Shown: positions 1-8,705 of the stretch, one piece after another
Layout of the letters: each line of letters begins with the position of its first letter
How positions within the stretch are numbered: the first letter of the stretch is position 1
Source of the DNA: RUG11237 sp050874665
GTDB lineage: Bacteria; Bacillota; Clostridia; Lachnospirales; Lachnospiraceae
NCBI GenBank assembly: GCA_050874665.1
Contig: JBNMLC010000003.1
Span: 213,447 to 277,446, forward strand
DNA length: 64,000 nucleotides
Direction: 5' to 3'
The notes under the pieces: generated by a model
The model's input: only the letters and a program-made list of their open reading frames with translations
What the model was told of the DNA's origin: nothing
Databases searched by the model: none
Program-made: the position numbers and the translations under genes

Positions 1-289
1 TATCCTGTACTTTTTCACAAGTAACAGGAATATTATATCCATAAGAAAGATTTAATGCTAAATAAACATTCACCTTTCCTGCTGTTACATTTACTTTTAC
101 ACCCTTAGAAAGATTCTTCATTCCTAACTTGCTTACCAGCTCATTTGTTACATTTCCTGCCATAGACGTAACACCATCCACCTCTGTAGCCGCAAGTCCT
201 GCAATAATTGCAACAACTTCATCTGCAATCTGTACTACGCCAATTTCTCCATTTTCATGAATTGTATACGCATTTCTACCCTCTGTCAT
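1..289 (-). CDS. Asp23/Gls24 family envelope stress protein (partial, C-terminus off window)
   Basis: The first 96 codons are visible; the gene runs off the left edge. It starts at ATG 289 behind GGAGG with 7-nt spacing. The protein begins MTEGRNAYTIHENGEIG, and continues with VQIADEVVAIIAGLAATEV and a segment with VDGVTSMAGN, the usual opening of Asp23 (DUF322) proteins. These small cytoplasmic or membrane-associated proteins are linked to envelope and alkaline stress in Firmicutes; in Clostridia one copy typically lies near nusB and xseAB, which would be to the left. A good sigma-A promoter lies just upstream. Family assignment is solid; the exact role is not known. Confidence 0.9.
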   Translation of the reverse strand, partial: MTEGRNAYTIHENGEIGVVQIADEVVAIIAGLAATEVDGVTSMAGNVTNELVSKLGMKNLSKGVKVNVTAGKVNVYLALNLSYGYNIPVTCEKVQD

Positions 290-342
290 AATAATACCTC
301 CAAATTTTCATTGTCCACTACACTGAAAAACTTATTTCTTCA

Positions 343-371
343 AGTATATCAGAAAACACTTTTTTTGCCAA
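343..371 (-). promoter_or_regulatory. Sigma-A promoter for the Asp23 gene
   Basis: On the minus strand, TTGGCA (371-366), a 17-bp spacer and TATACT (348-343). It sits between the stop codon of the transglutaminase gene and the Asp23 start, giving a leader of about 50 nt. Predicted by consensus match only. Confidence 0.65.
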
Positions 372-376
372 CCTAT

Positions 377-1609
377 TTATATTTCCCAAAAAATAGTGAT
401 GCACATCAAATCTTCATCCAGAGAATATTGTATTTGTGCATTGTTTTTAATAATATAAAACACTTTCGAATCTTCAATAAGATACGTAACCATCTCTTTA
501 TACAATAAACTGTTTGCACAGCGCAATTGTGCTACTCCGGTACCGGATTTTTCTGCCTTCATGAACTGTTCTTTTAACTGATGTTTATCTAGTGTTTCAT
601 AATAGTATCCTTCTTTTACATAGTAATTATACTCTGTGCTGTTACACTCCGGCAATGGAATCGACATATCCACTGTGTGATTCTGATACATTTCTTTATC
701 CGTAAGTCCAAAATATTTATAAGAAACATCCCAGCTTACTTTTTGTCCTTTTCCTTCCGAAAGCTGGTAATTAGGCTCACCCCAGGTAACATCAAACTGA
801 TAATAATTCCCACCAATACATACCAGATTCCATGCATGAGGCTGCGTTTCTGTTCCATTATAAGCAGTACCGGATATCAGAATACTCTGTATCCCGGAAT
901 GTTTTAAAAGATACTGAAATGCTTCAGCGTATCCCTGACATACCGATTTTCCATTTAGAAATACACTTACAATATTTTGACTTTCCGTTGCCGTTACCTC
1001 GTATTCTGTGTTCAGAATAATTAAATCATAGGCTTTCTTTACCTTATCATATTCTCCCTCACATTGCGCTATTTCTTTAAGCCAGCTATCCGCTACTTTT
1101 TGTATGGCAATCTGGTAATTCTTTCTCTGCCCCCGGTTCATGGTATACAAACCGGAGTACTTTATCTGCACTGTCTTCCCTGCCACTTCGTACGGTTGCA
1201 CCCGATAGCCATTTACCCAGAATAACTCCGGATTATCCGCACATACATACGCATGAATTTTTTCCACCAGATCCGTATCATTCGTTGACAGTATTACTTC
1301 TTCCGCTAAATCATTTAAGGCACCAAGAATTTCTACATAAATCTTTTGTTCTTCTTCATTGAGAAGCTGATAGCAATATGCCTGTTCATACGACAATGCC
1401 TGCAATTGTTCGTAGTGTACCTGGCTTTCCGTAGGCGAAGCTTCTGCATCTTTCGAAGCTGGTACCACAACTTCTGAAATTACTTTACTCCCTCCAGAAT
1501 CTTTTGTATTCTGTTTTATTATACCTAATATATTGCTGTACTTTCCGGCTAAACCCAATATTATAATGAAAATCACCAGAAACAGCAAGATTCCCTCTTT
1601 TTTCCTCAT
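377..1609 (-). CDS. Membrane-anchored transglutaminase-like protein
   Basis: A 410-aa protein with one N-terminal membrane anchor (about residues 7-27), a Ser/Glu-rich linker and a C-terminal transglutaminase-like domain. The Cys-His-Asp triad is visible: C224 in GKSVCQGYAEAF, H258 in TQPHAWNLV and D273 in YYQFDVTWGEP. Such domains in Firmicutes are usually extracytoplasmic cysteine proteases or amidases; the substrate cannot be told from sequence. It follows prfC by 3 nt and is probably co-transcribed with it. The leftward neighbour has its own promoter. Confidence 0.85.
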   Translation of the reverse strand: MRKKEGILLFLVIFIIILGLAGKYSNILGIIKQNTKDSGGSKVISEVVVPASKDAEASPTESQVHYEQLQALSYEQAYCYQLLNEEEQKIYVEILGALNDLAEEVILSTNDTDLVEKIHAYVCADNPELFWVNGYRVQPYEVAGKTVQIKYSGLYTMNRGQRKNYQIAIQKVADSWLKEIAQCEGEYDKVKKAYDLIILNTEYEVTATESQNIVSVFLNGKSVCQGYAEAFQYLLKHSGIQSILISGTAYNGTETQPHAWNLVCIGGNYYQFDVTWGEPNYQLSEGKGQKVSWDVSYKYFGLTDKEMYQNHTVDMSIPLPECNSTEYNYYVKEGYYYETLDKHQLKEQFMKAEKSGTGVAQLRCANSLLYKEMVTYLIEDSKVFYIIKNNAQIQYSLDEDLMCITIFWEI

Positions 1610-1612
1610 ATA

Positions 1613-3202
1613 TTAATTCCGCCCAAACTCTGATAATACTAATCCTTCATTTCTTTCTAATGTCATACCAATGCTCCAGCTATTTATAAATAATAACAAT
1701 GGTCTTCCCTTTAAATCTGTTATCTTTTTCATATCGGAGGTTCCCGAAATTTTATTTAAATCAATTTCTTCATTTTCAATCCATCTAATATGCTCATAAG
1801 GAAGCTTTTCCATTCTGATTTCCACATTATATTCATTTTCAAGTCGGTATTTTAACACATCAAACTGCAAAACACCTACAACACCTACAATGATTTCTTC
1901 CATACCTGTGTTGTGCTCCTGAAAAATCTGAATGGCACCCTCCTGTGCAATCTGTGTAATCCCCTTTACAAATTGCTTACGCTTCATGGTATCTACCTGA
2001 CGCACTCTTGCAAAATGCTCCGGTGCAAATGTAGGAATCCCTTCATATTCAAATTTGTTCCCCGGCGTACATATGGTATCACCGATTGAGAAGATTCCCG
2101 GGTCAAACACGCCTATAATATCACCTGCATATGCCTCTTCAATTACTTTTCGTTCCTGTGCCATCAACTGCTGTGGCTGAGAAAGACGCAACTTTCTTCC
2201 TCCCTGCACATGATACACTTCCTTGTCTGCATCAAACTTACCGGAACATATTCTCATAAATGCAATCCTGTCTCTGTGTGCTTTGTTCATATTTGCCTGA
2301 ATTTTAAATACAAAAGCAGAAAAATCTTCCGTCATTGGGTTCATTTCTTTGCCATCCGCAATTCGCGGAAGTGGTGCGTAAGTCATTTTCAAAAAATGCT
2401 TCAAAAAAGTTTCAACCCCAAAGTTTGTTAACGCAGAGCCAAAAAATACCGGTGAAAGTTCTCCTTTGGATACTAATTCCTGGTCAAACTCGGCACTTGC
2501 ACCATCTAGCAGCTCAATTTCTTCCCTTAACGTTGCTGCTGCCTCTTCTCCAATGTATTTTTCCAGTTCGTCACTATCTAAATCAACAGCTACTTCTTCG
2601 CCTTCTTTCGTTCCCTTTTCCGTATCTGAAAAAAGAAGAACCTTTTTTTCCTTCCTGTCATATACTCCACGAAATCCTTTTCCCGAACCGATTGGCCAAT
2701 TAATAGGGCAGGTTGCAATTCCCAGTTCCTTTTCAATCTCATCTAATAAATCAAATGTATCGTTTGCATCCCTGTCCATCTTGTTGATAAAGGTAAAAAT
2801 AGGAATATGACGCATAACACAAACCTTAAACAACTTTCTTGTCTGAGCTTCCACACCTTTCGAAGCATCAATTACCATTACTGCAGAATCTGCTGCCATC
2901 AGGGTTCTGTAGGTATCTTCCGAGAAATCCTGATGTCCCGGTGTATCCAAAATATTAATACAACAGCCGCCATACTCGAACTGCAGTACGGATGATGTAA
3001 CAGAAATACCCCTTTCCTTTTCGATTTCCATCCAGTCAGACACCGCATGGCGCGCTGTAGCTTTTCCTTTTACAGAACCGGCAAGATTGATTGCGCCTCC
3101 ATAAAGCAAAAACTTTTCTGTTAATGTTGTTTTTCCCGCATCCGGGTGCGAAATAATTGCGAAGGTTCGTCTACGACCTATTTCTTTGCTATAATCTGCC
3201 AC
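1613..3202 (-). CDS. prfC: Peptide chain release factor 3
   Basis: A 529-aa translational GTPase that removes RF1/RF2 from the ribosome after peptide release. The P-loop SHPDAGKTTL (about residues 18-27), the DTPGHQDF G3 motif and the NKMDRD G4 motif are intact. RF3-specific features include the start ADYSKEIGRRRTFAIISHP and the C-terminal MEKLPYEHIRWIE region. Length is normal for RF3. A strong promoter lies about 100 bp upstream and the transglutaminase-like gene follows immediately. Confidence 0.97.
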   Translation of the reverse strand: MADYSKEIGRRRTFAIISHPDAGKTTLTEKFLLYGGAINLAGSVKGKATARHAVSDWMEIEKERGISVTSSVLQFEYGGCCINILDTPGHQDFSEDTYRTLMAADSAVMVIDASKGVEAQTRKLFKVCVMRHIPIFTFINKMDRDANDTFDLLDEIEKELGIATCPINWPIGSGKGFRGVYDRKEKKVLLFSDTEKGTKEGEEVAVDLDSDELEKYIGEEAAATLREEIELLDGASAEFDQELVSKGELSPVFFGSALTNFGVETFLKHFLKMTYAPLPRIADGKEMNPMTEDFSAFVFKIQANMNKAHRDRIAFMRICSGKFDADKEVYHVQGGRKLRLSQPQQLMAQERKVIEEAYAGDIIGVFDPGIFSIGDTICTPGNKFEYEGIPTFAPEHFARVRQVDTMKRKQFVKGITQIAQEGAIQIFQEHNTGMEEIIVGVVGVLQFDVLKYRLENEYNVEIRMEKLPYEHIRWIENEEIDLNKISGTSDMKKITDLKGRPLLLFINSWSIGMTLERNEGLVLSEFGRN

Positions 3203-3298
3203 ATTGCCCTCCTTGTCCTTTTCAGACTTGATATCTTTCTATATTTTCCTATGTTATGGCATACTAAACGTAGGATATCTTACATAATCTAATTATCA

Positions 3299-3328
3299 AT
3301 TTTACAATAGGTAGTTGGGGATTGTCAA
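3299..3328 (-). promoter_or_regulatory. Sigma-A promoter for prfC
   Basis: Minus strand TTGACA (3328-3323), 18-bp spacer, TAAAAT (3304-3299). The -35 is perfect and the -10 has one mismatch. The leader to the prfC ATG is about 90 nt. Confidence 0.75.
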
Positions 3329-3383
3329 GAATATCATTTGATTGAATTATTTCGACATTTCAATGTTGCATTTTCATTCAACA

Positions 3384-3419
3384 GCCCATGCCGGGATTAG
3401 AAGTTTTCCCTGCATGGGC
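3384..3419 (-). terminator. Hairpin downstream of the AIM24 gene
   Basis: An inverted repeat with 8-bp GCCCATGC/GCATGGGC arms and a 20-nt loop lies 29 nt after the AIM24-family stop codon. Only a short, interrupted T tract follows on the minus strand, so it is a weak intrinsic terminator or a 3' stabilising hairpin. Confidence 0.5.
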
Positions 3420-3447
3420 GTTCTTACATTGCCGAATTTCGTATGAT

Positions 3448-4128
3448 TTAATTTCCGGTTGGAATAAACGGGCGAATGGCAGCCGCCACATTACTAATTG
3501 GAAGTGTCTGCAAAATAACTTTTCCCGGTCCCGTAACTACCGTATTAAATATTCCTTCACCGCCAAATAACATATTTTTAATTCCTGGTACCGTCTGAAC
3601 CTCCATAGAACAAGTAGCCTCCATTGCTGCTAAATATCCTGTATCGACAACAATCTGCTGTCCCGGCTGCAAATCATATTCCACCGTAGAACCATCAATT
3701 TCGATAAAAGCAATTCCCTGACCAGACAGCTTCTGCATCACAAAACCCTCTCCTCCAAACAAACCGCTTCCAATTTTCTTTTGTAAGTATACAGATAAAT
3801 TCACTCCTGCCTCGGAGGCTAAGAACCCTGACTTCTGTACAATCAATTCTTTTCCCGGTGCAATTTCAACAGCTCTGATAGACCCCGGAAAACTGGATGC
3901 GAACGCTATCGTTCCAATTCCATTCATAGCTGTATAAATATTTTGAAACATCTTCTCACCGGAAACCATTCTTCCAAATACTTTTCCTACTCCGCCATTC
4001 GATGATGTTTCCATCTTCATATTTGGTGACATCCAACTCATGGCACCACTTTCTGTTATCATTCTTTCTCCATTTTCCAGCTCACAAATGACTACCGGAA
4101 GAGAGTCTCCCTTAATTTCATACTTCAT
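3448..4128 (-). CDS. AIM24 / TIGR00266 family protein
   Basis: A 226-aa protein with the AIM24 beta-sandwich pattern: an N-terminal GERMITESGAMSWMSPNM segment, a central SFPGSIRAVEI stretch and a Gly-rich C-terminal half with EGIFNTVVTGPGKVILQT. The bacterial family has no settled function; some members are called tryptophan-RNA-binding attenuator-like for structural reasons only. SD GAGGAGG precedes ATG 4128. It lies between the tRNA-Gly terminator and a weak hairpin, so it is probably monocistronic. Confidence 0.85.
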   Translation of the reverse strand: MKYEIKGDSLPVVICELENGERMITESGAMSWMSPNMKMETSSNGGVGKVFGRMVSGEKMFQNIYTAMNGIGTIAFASSFPGSIRAVEIAPGKELIVQKSGFLASEAGVNLSVYLQKKIGSGLFGGEGFVMQKLSGQGIAFIEIDGSTVEYDLQPGQQIVVDTGYLAAMEATCSMEVQTVPGIKNMLFGGEGIFNTVVTGPGKVILQTLPISNVAAAIRPFIPTGN

Positions 4129-4190
4129 ACTAAAATCCTCCTCATCTTTATTTTTGATTATTTTCGTACTTTAACGTATTAAAGCTTTTA

Positions 4191-4223
4191 TGTAAAACAA
4201 AAGGATTCCTGACAGAATCCTTT
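4191..4223 (-). terminator. Intrinsic terminator of tRNA-Gly
   Basis: Minus strand 9-bp stem AAAGGATTC/GAATCCTTT with a 6-nt loop, followed by TTGTTTTAC. It begins 3 nt after the 3' end of the tRNA, as expected for a solo tRNA gene. Confidence 0.85.
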
Positions 4224-4226
4224 GAA

Positions 4227-4298
4227 GCGATAGACGGGACTCGAACCCGCGACCCCAACCTTGGCAAGGTTGTACTCCACCAACTGAGCCACTATCGC
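4227..4298 (-). tRNA. tRNA-Gly (GCC)
   Basis: A 72-nt cloverleaf. The acceptor arms GCGATAG/CTATCGC pair perfectly; the anticodon stem CAACC/GGTTG encloses loop TTGCCAA, giving anticodon GCC; the T arm holds GGTTCGAACCC. CCA is not encoded. It is flanked by its own promoter and terminator. Confidence 0.97.
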
Positions 4299-4309
4299 AT
4301 GACTCTTGT

Positions 4310-4339
4310 ATTATAAATGATAAACTTGCCATTTGTCAA
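4310..4339 (-). promoter_or_regulatory. Sigma-A promoter for tRNA-Gly
   Basis: Consensus TTGACA (4339-4334), 18-bp spacer, consensus TATAAT (4315-4310) on the minus strand. It ends 12 nt before the first tRNA base, so the processed 5' leader is very short. Confidence 0.85.
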
Positions 4340-4488
4340 CCTGTTTTCTATTAAGATATCCACCTGACTATATAGCCGCCCCAAGTGATCTGTATTGCAA
4401 AAATTCCTGGCATTATTCTCTTTTAAAGCAGTATAGATTGCTTGAGGCGGGCAGATCTCTAATCTCAAATCCAGATTATTCTATTTTC

Positions 4489-5217
4489 TTATTCTGTATG
4501 TATTGGTGTAATTACGATTTTGTCTGCAGAAATACCTGTCTTTCGTTTTACAATATCTTCAATCTGTGCTCTTCCCGCTTCATCTACCTCAGACATATTG
4601 ATTACCACATCCACACTATCCTCTGTAATACTTACCACGGCATCGGTATATCCCTTTGCGTCTAAAAGCATTTCTGCTGCTGCTTCCTTTTCAGCAATGT
4701 TCGTAAGGGAAATCATATTATCAATTGCCACTTGCTTCTGTGTATCCGTAATATTAGCATTGTTAATCATCTCTAACAAAGCTTCTTTATTTTTAGAACG
4801 TACTTGTTCTCTTGTAAGCTTTGCCTCTGAAACAATATCGGCTGCACTTGCCACGTTACTGTTCGTCAAGACTGCTTCCCCCGGTGTATCTTCCTGTGTT
4901 TCATTACTTGTCAAATCAAAATCGTAGCTTTCAATGTCCTCTGTTGTACTCGCCTGTGCAGTTTCCTCATTTTCTTCTTCCGTAGAATCACCGATGATTT
5001 CTACTCCCCCAATATCTGTAGTTTCATTTTCCGCATACATATCCTCCATAGAAATATCTGCAGTTTCTATACTTTCTGCCGCATCATTTACAATCCCTTC
5101 CGTCAATGATGTGTCTTTTCCAATTTCCGTTCCTGCAAAATCCAGGTAACCCGCAATTGCTATCATCAATGCAAGTGTCGTAATTACAATCTGGTTCTTC
5201 TTTAACTTTCCCTTCAT
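4489..5217 (-). CDS. spoIIIAH: Stage III sporulation protein AH
   Basis: A 242-aa mother-cell protein of the SpoIIIA-SpoIIQ channel. A single N-terminal membrane segment (about residues 9-26) is followed by an acidic, low-complexity linker (about 35-110). The C-terminal domain (about 125-240) contains LLDAKGYTDAVVSITEDSV and resembles the YscJ/FliF ring-building fold. In Bacillus subtilis SpoIIIAH binds forespore SpoIIQ across the engulfment space. Last gene of the spoIIIA operon, 24 nt after spoIIIAG. The linker is long relative to the Bacillus protein. Confidence 0.95.
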   Translation of the reverse strand: MKGKLKKNQIVITTLALMIAIAGYLDFAGTEIGKDTSLTEGIVNDAAESIETADISMEDMYAENETTDIGGVEIIGDSTEEENEETAQASTTEDIESYDFDLTSNETQEDTPGEAVLTNSNVASAADIVSEAKLTREQVRSKNKEALLEMINNANITDTQKQVAIDNMISLTNIAEKEAAAEMLLDAKGYTDAVVSITEDSVDVVINMSEVDEAGRAQIEDIVKRKTGISADKIVITPIHTE

Positions 5218-5241
5218 GAAATCTCCTTTCCTTTATACCTG

Positions 5242-5817
5242 CTATTCATTTACTGACTTCATTACTTTAATTTTATGTGCATCTATAGGAAATAATGCCA
5301 AAACCGCCTCGGAAATATTTTTTTCTACAGAGGGTTTATCCCCTCCTTCCGCAATAACCAAAACCCCTTCGATTTCCGGCTCTACCTCCTTTATTACATA
5401 TGGCTCCTTTCCGCCGCTTTCCTTCTCTACAAATACCGTTGCCTCCTTTTTATTGTAATCTGCTTCCTTACGTTCTCCGCCTTGAGAATCTTTTTCTTCC
5501 GTAACATTTTCGCTGCTCTCTGTATCTTTCTCCACAATTTTTTCCCCTTTTGATTTTAACGTAATCATAACCTGTGTCTTTCCAACCCCTTCCATCCTTC
5601 CTAAGATTTTCTCCAAGCGCCGTTCTAATTGTTCCTCCTGCTTCTGAACCGTCTCTTCCTTTGATGTATCTACTTGTGTTTCTTCCATCATTTTGTCCTT
5701 TTTATCCACAGGAATGGAAACTACCATAAGCAGTATCCCCAGTAGTATCAGGACAAAAAGATTCTCCTTTTTCTTTAATTTTTCCAACGATTTTATTCTA
5801 TCTTTCCATTCTTTCAT
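5242..5817 (-). CDS. spoIIIAG: Stage III sporulation protein AG
   Basis: A 191-aa protein with one membrane segment (about residues 20-38). A Lys/Glu-rich stretch is followed by a region with LEKILGRMEGVGKTQVMITLKS and the C-terminal EGVLVIAEGGDKPSVEKNIS, the ring-building domain typical of SpoIIIAG. Known to oligomerise into a large ring in the intermembrane space. Positioned between spoIIIAF and spoIIIAH as in all spoIIIA operons. Confidence 0.95.
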   Translation of the reverse strand: MKEWKDRIKSLEKLKKKENLFVLILLGILLMVVSIPVDKKDKMMEETQVDTSKEETVQKQEEQLERRLEKILGRMEGVGKTQVMITLKSKGEKIVEKDTESSENVTEEKDSQGGERKEADYNKKEATVFVEKESGGKEPYVIKEVEPEIEGVLVIAEGGDKPSVEKNISEAVLALFPIDAHKIKVMKSVNE

Positions 5818-5826
5818 AATCCACCA

Positions 5827-6390
5827 TCACTTTTTTAGGTAAATGTCCGCCTGTTTTACTCCATACGTGTCACAAAGCCACTCTTTTATTTTCAATTCTA
5901 TTGCACTGCTTACTTTTTCCTGCTCCGAAAACATAATATCTCCTATATGTATTTCATTACTATCTTCGTATTTTTCATAAGTAACTACCATTTTCATATT
6001 TTTCACAACTCCATATTCTTCGCCTTCTCCAAAAGTAATCTGAAGGTCTTCTAAATACAAATCATACTCTGATAGTTTTTTCCTTGTCTGCTGTTCTATT
6101 TCCGTTCTATATGTTTCTAATACTATTTTACGACTTTCCTCACCATAAATTTTCTCTGAAATCCTGGCACTTTCTAACTCCCAGTTATATTTCTCCTGGT
6201 TCAGCTCCAATTCCCAGTCTCCATTCCATATTTTTGCAATCGGTGTCATAATAATAATGACCATTAACAATCCGGTAAACAACTTAATATAAGACTGATA
6301 AGCCGATGCCGCACTTAATTTATAAATCAAGGTAATCGCAATCATATATACCGTAATATCTTCTACCCACCCATAAAATGCTTCTAACAT
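5827..6390 (-). CDS. spoIIIAF: Stage III sporulation protein AF
   Basis: A 187-aa protein with two N-terminal membrane segments (about residues 10-28 and 34-52) and a charged extracytoplasmic domain. Assigned from position between AE and AG, size and the family-like start FYGWVEDITVYMIAI. Part of the SpoIIIA complex. Spacing to neighbours is about 10 nt on each side. Confidence 0.92.
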   Translation of the reverse strand: MLEAFYGWVEDITVYMIAITLIYKLSAASAYQSYIKLFTGLLMVIIIMTPIAKIWNGDWELELNQEKYNWELESARISEKIYGEESRKIVLETYRTEIEQQTRKKLSEYDLYLEDLQITFGEGEEYGVVKNMKMVVTYEKYEDSNEIHIGDIMFSEQEKVSSAIELKIKEWLCDTYGVKQADIYLKK

Positions 6391-6400
6391 ACGCTCCCCC

Positions 6401-7543
6401 CTAATTAAGTCCTACCACGGCTATGGATAGCATAAACATCGCAGCTACCATACTGCTGATTTTCAGCACTAGGGCACCGCCCTCTGCCGCAGCCTCCATA
6501 CAACCTGTAAAACGCTTGTCCGTTACCGGCTGAATTACTGCAGCTATGATTTTATAACACAAAGTAAAGATTGCAATTTTAATCACTGTGGGAATACAGA
6601 TGAGTAAAATTATCAAAATTGCAGAGGTTCCAATTCCATTTTTCAACAATACTGCAGAACCTATTAATATTTCCGTCACCGCCCCTGCACTACTTCCAAT
6701 GCCCGGAATCACCGATAAGACTTTACTTAAAGATGTATTTTTAAAAGAATCTATTGCCGGTGCCAGCATAGACTGTACTACTTGAAATCCAATCAAAACC
6801 GCTACGGATGTTTTCAACATCCATTTTACACTGCTCTCAAACAGCCCCGCCATTCTGGACAAAATATCTTCTTCCGACATGTAATTAATAATCTTAAGCA
6901 ACACATATGCCTGCACCATTGGAATTATGAGTACCTTCATTGCATCACTCAACAGTGAAATCAAAATCAACGTTATCTGATAAAAGCCTGCCCCTGTACA
7001 AGGACCAGTTGCTAAAGAAACACTCAAACTATACGCCGGAACCAGTGCTTTGATAAATGCAACAAGATTATCCGAGGCCTGCATGGCACATTTTATCACT
7101 TCACGAAATCCCCGCAATACCACAATACACATCATCATATACAGCATATAAAATCCTGTATTTGCTATCTGCTTGTCCTTTAATATTTCTGTAAATACGG
7201 AAAAAACAGAGGCACCTACAGAAAGAAGCAATAAATATGTCATATCTTTTTTGTTAAAAGATATTTGCTGCTGCAAATATTCCCGCAAGCCTTCCACCGT
7301 ATCCTGTAAATGAAATTCCCCGGAAACCATATCCGTCACTAACTCCTGAAAATCTATCTGTTGATCCGTCAATATCTGATCTAATACCTCGTTAATTTCC
7401 CGAAAAGAAATTTCTTCTGTTAAAATATCCATTTCAGCCGAATTTTCAGAGGCTTCTATACTCTCTGCCGATTGTATCTGGATATTTTTCGGTATGTTTC
7501 CCATCATAGCAAACTGTAAATATATGACAATGACTGTAATCAT
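6401..7543 (-). CDS. spoIIIAE: Stage III sporulation protein AE
   Basis: A 380-aa polytopic membrane protein. It begins with a signal-like hydrophobic segment, then an acidic soluble stretch (about 30-130), then about seven membrane helices. Conserved family pieces such as SLATGPCTGAGFYQITL and SVIPGIGSSAGAVTEILIG are visible. Likely a core membrane component of the SpoIIIA export apparatus, analogous in position to an export-gate subunit. Confidence 0.95.
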   Translation of the reverse strand: MITVIVIYLQFAMMGNIPKNIQIQSAESIEASENSAEMDILTEEISFREINEVLDQILTDQQIDFQELVTDMVSGEFHLQDTVEGLREYLQQQISFNKKDMTYLLLLSVGASVFSVFTEILKDKQIANTGFYMLYMMMCIVVLRGFREVIKCAMQASDNLVAFIKALVPAYSLSVSLATGPCTGAGFYQITLILISLLSDAMKVLIIPMVQAYVLLKIINYMSEEDILSRMAGLFESSVKWMLKTSVAVLIGFQVVQSMLAPAIDSFKNTSLSKVLSVIPGIGSSAGAVTEILIGSAVLLKNGIGTSAILIILLICIPTVIKIAIFTLCYKIIAAVIQPVTDKRFTGCMEAAAEGGALVLKISSMVAAMFMLSIAVVGLN

Positions 7544-7551
7544 ACACCCTC

Positions 7552-7938
7552 CTAACCAAGCATTTCCTGCACCAATTTCAATAATGCGCTGAAAATCGGC
7601 ATACTTATTGCTAATACTGATATTTTTCCAAATATTTCTATCTGTGATGCAATTGTCTGATAGCCTCCATCCTTACACACGCTTGATGCAAATTCTGCCA
7701 CATATGTAATCCCTATCATTTTAATTAGTATGGATAAATATTCCTTTTCCATAGGGAGGATTGTCTGCAAATATTGAAAAATTTCAAATATCTGCGAAAG
7801 TTTCGTCACCACATAAAACATAATTACAGAACAGGCTGCGAGAGATATTAATACGGAATACTCTGATTTAAAACTTTTACAGTAGACTGCTAACAGCATA
7901 GCTCCTATACCAATAAAAGCAATTTTTAATATTTCCAT
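7552..7938 (-). CDS. spoIIIAD: Stage III sporulation protein AD
   Basis: A 128-aa membrane protein with about four hydrophobic helices. The segment MIGITYVAEFASSVCKDGG is characteristic of SpoIIIAD. AC and AD have been compared with small export-apparatus membrane subunits. Starts 11 nt after spoIIIAC stops. Confidence 0.94.
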   Translation of the reverse strand: MEILKIAFIGIGAMLLAVYCKSFKSEYSVLISLAACSVIMFYVVTKLSQIFEIFQYLQTILPMEKEYLSILIKMIGITYVAEFASSVCKDGGYQTIASQIEIFGKISVLAISMPIFSALLKLVQEMLG

Positions 7939-7948
7939 ATGAATCCCC

Positions 7949-8143
7949 TTAAATTAAAAATAATTTTTTTATAGTTTCAAACAACTCATATATGTAAGGT
8001 ACCACCCAAAACAGTACAAGAAGCAAGCCTGCAAAACTTGTAAGGAATGCCTGTTCTTCCCTGCCACTGTGTTTTAATATCTGACTAAGAACAGACACCA
8101 GAATACCTACTGCCGCTATTTTAAAAATAATATTTACACTCAT
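7949..8143 (-). CDS. spoIIIAC: Stage III sporulation protein AC
   Basis: A 64-aa protein with two membrane helices, starting MSVNIIFKIAAVGILV. The start at ATG 8143 is chosen because AAAGGGAGG precedes it with good spacing and it matches the family length of about 65 aa; a longer frame upstream overlaps spoIIIAB and is not needed. KHSGREEQAF is the typical cytoplasmic loop. Confidence 0.94.
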   Translation of the reverse strand: MSVNIIFKIAAVGILVSVLSQILKHSGREEQAFLTSFAGLLLVLFWVVPYIYELFETIKKLFLI

Positions 8144-8154
8144 ACTTCCTCCCT

Positions 8155-8673
8155 TTATGCAATAAGCAGTATTAGAAAAGCTCCCCCTGCAATTCCCAGC
8201 CATCGAAAGATTTTCTGCTTTTCCCGAATACCTCTTTCGCTTTCTTTAATTCTTACATTGAGTTTTTCACTATAAAGTTCAATACTTGCTATCTGCATTT
8301 CTATATCCAAATACCCCATGCATGTACCAAATTCCCGAAAATTTTTCTTATCTTCCCCCGCAATTACCAATCTATGTAATTCCTCATCACACCTTTCCTG
8401 CCAGATTTGCCCTACCGTTTTTCCAATCCCCTGATCCAATTCCTTTCCTACATGATACAAAAATCCTTCCAACGGTATATTTATATGTTTTGACACTTCA
8501 CAAAACGCCTCTGCTACAGGTGCTTTGTGATAAGTAATTTCTCCTTTCAGCATAATTAACATACGCTGTATTTCATATAAGGTATTCAGTTTTTTTTCCA
8601 CTTCGCTGCTATACAAAAATCCCAGCAACACTGAGCCTAAAAAAATCAGAACTCCTCCTGTTATTTTTATCAT
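8155..8673 (-). CDS. spoIIIAB: Stage III sporulation protein AB
   Basis: A 172-aa protein with hydrophobic segments at both ends (about 4-22 and 155-172) and a helical cytoplasmic domain with LYEIQRMLIMLKGEITY and FREFGTCMGYLD. The domain resembles type II secretion GspF in published comparisons. 11-nt gap to spoIIIAC. Confidence 0.94.
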   Translation of the reverse strand: MIKITGGVLIFLGSVLLGFLYSSEVEKKLNTLYEIQRMLIMLKGEITYHKAPVAEAFCEVSKHINIPLEGFLYHVGKELDQGIGKTVGQIWQERCDEELHRLVIAGEDKKNFREFGTCMGYLDIEMQIASIELYSEKLNVRIKESERGIREKQKIFRWLGIAGGAFLILLIA

Positions 8674-8705
8674 TTTATTGCATTCCTTCCTGCAAAATTT
8701 TATTT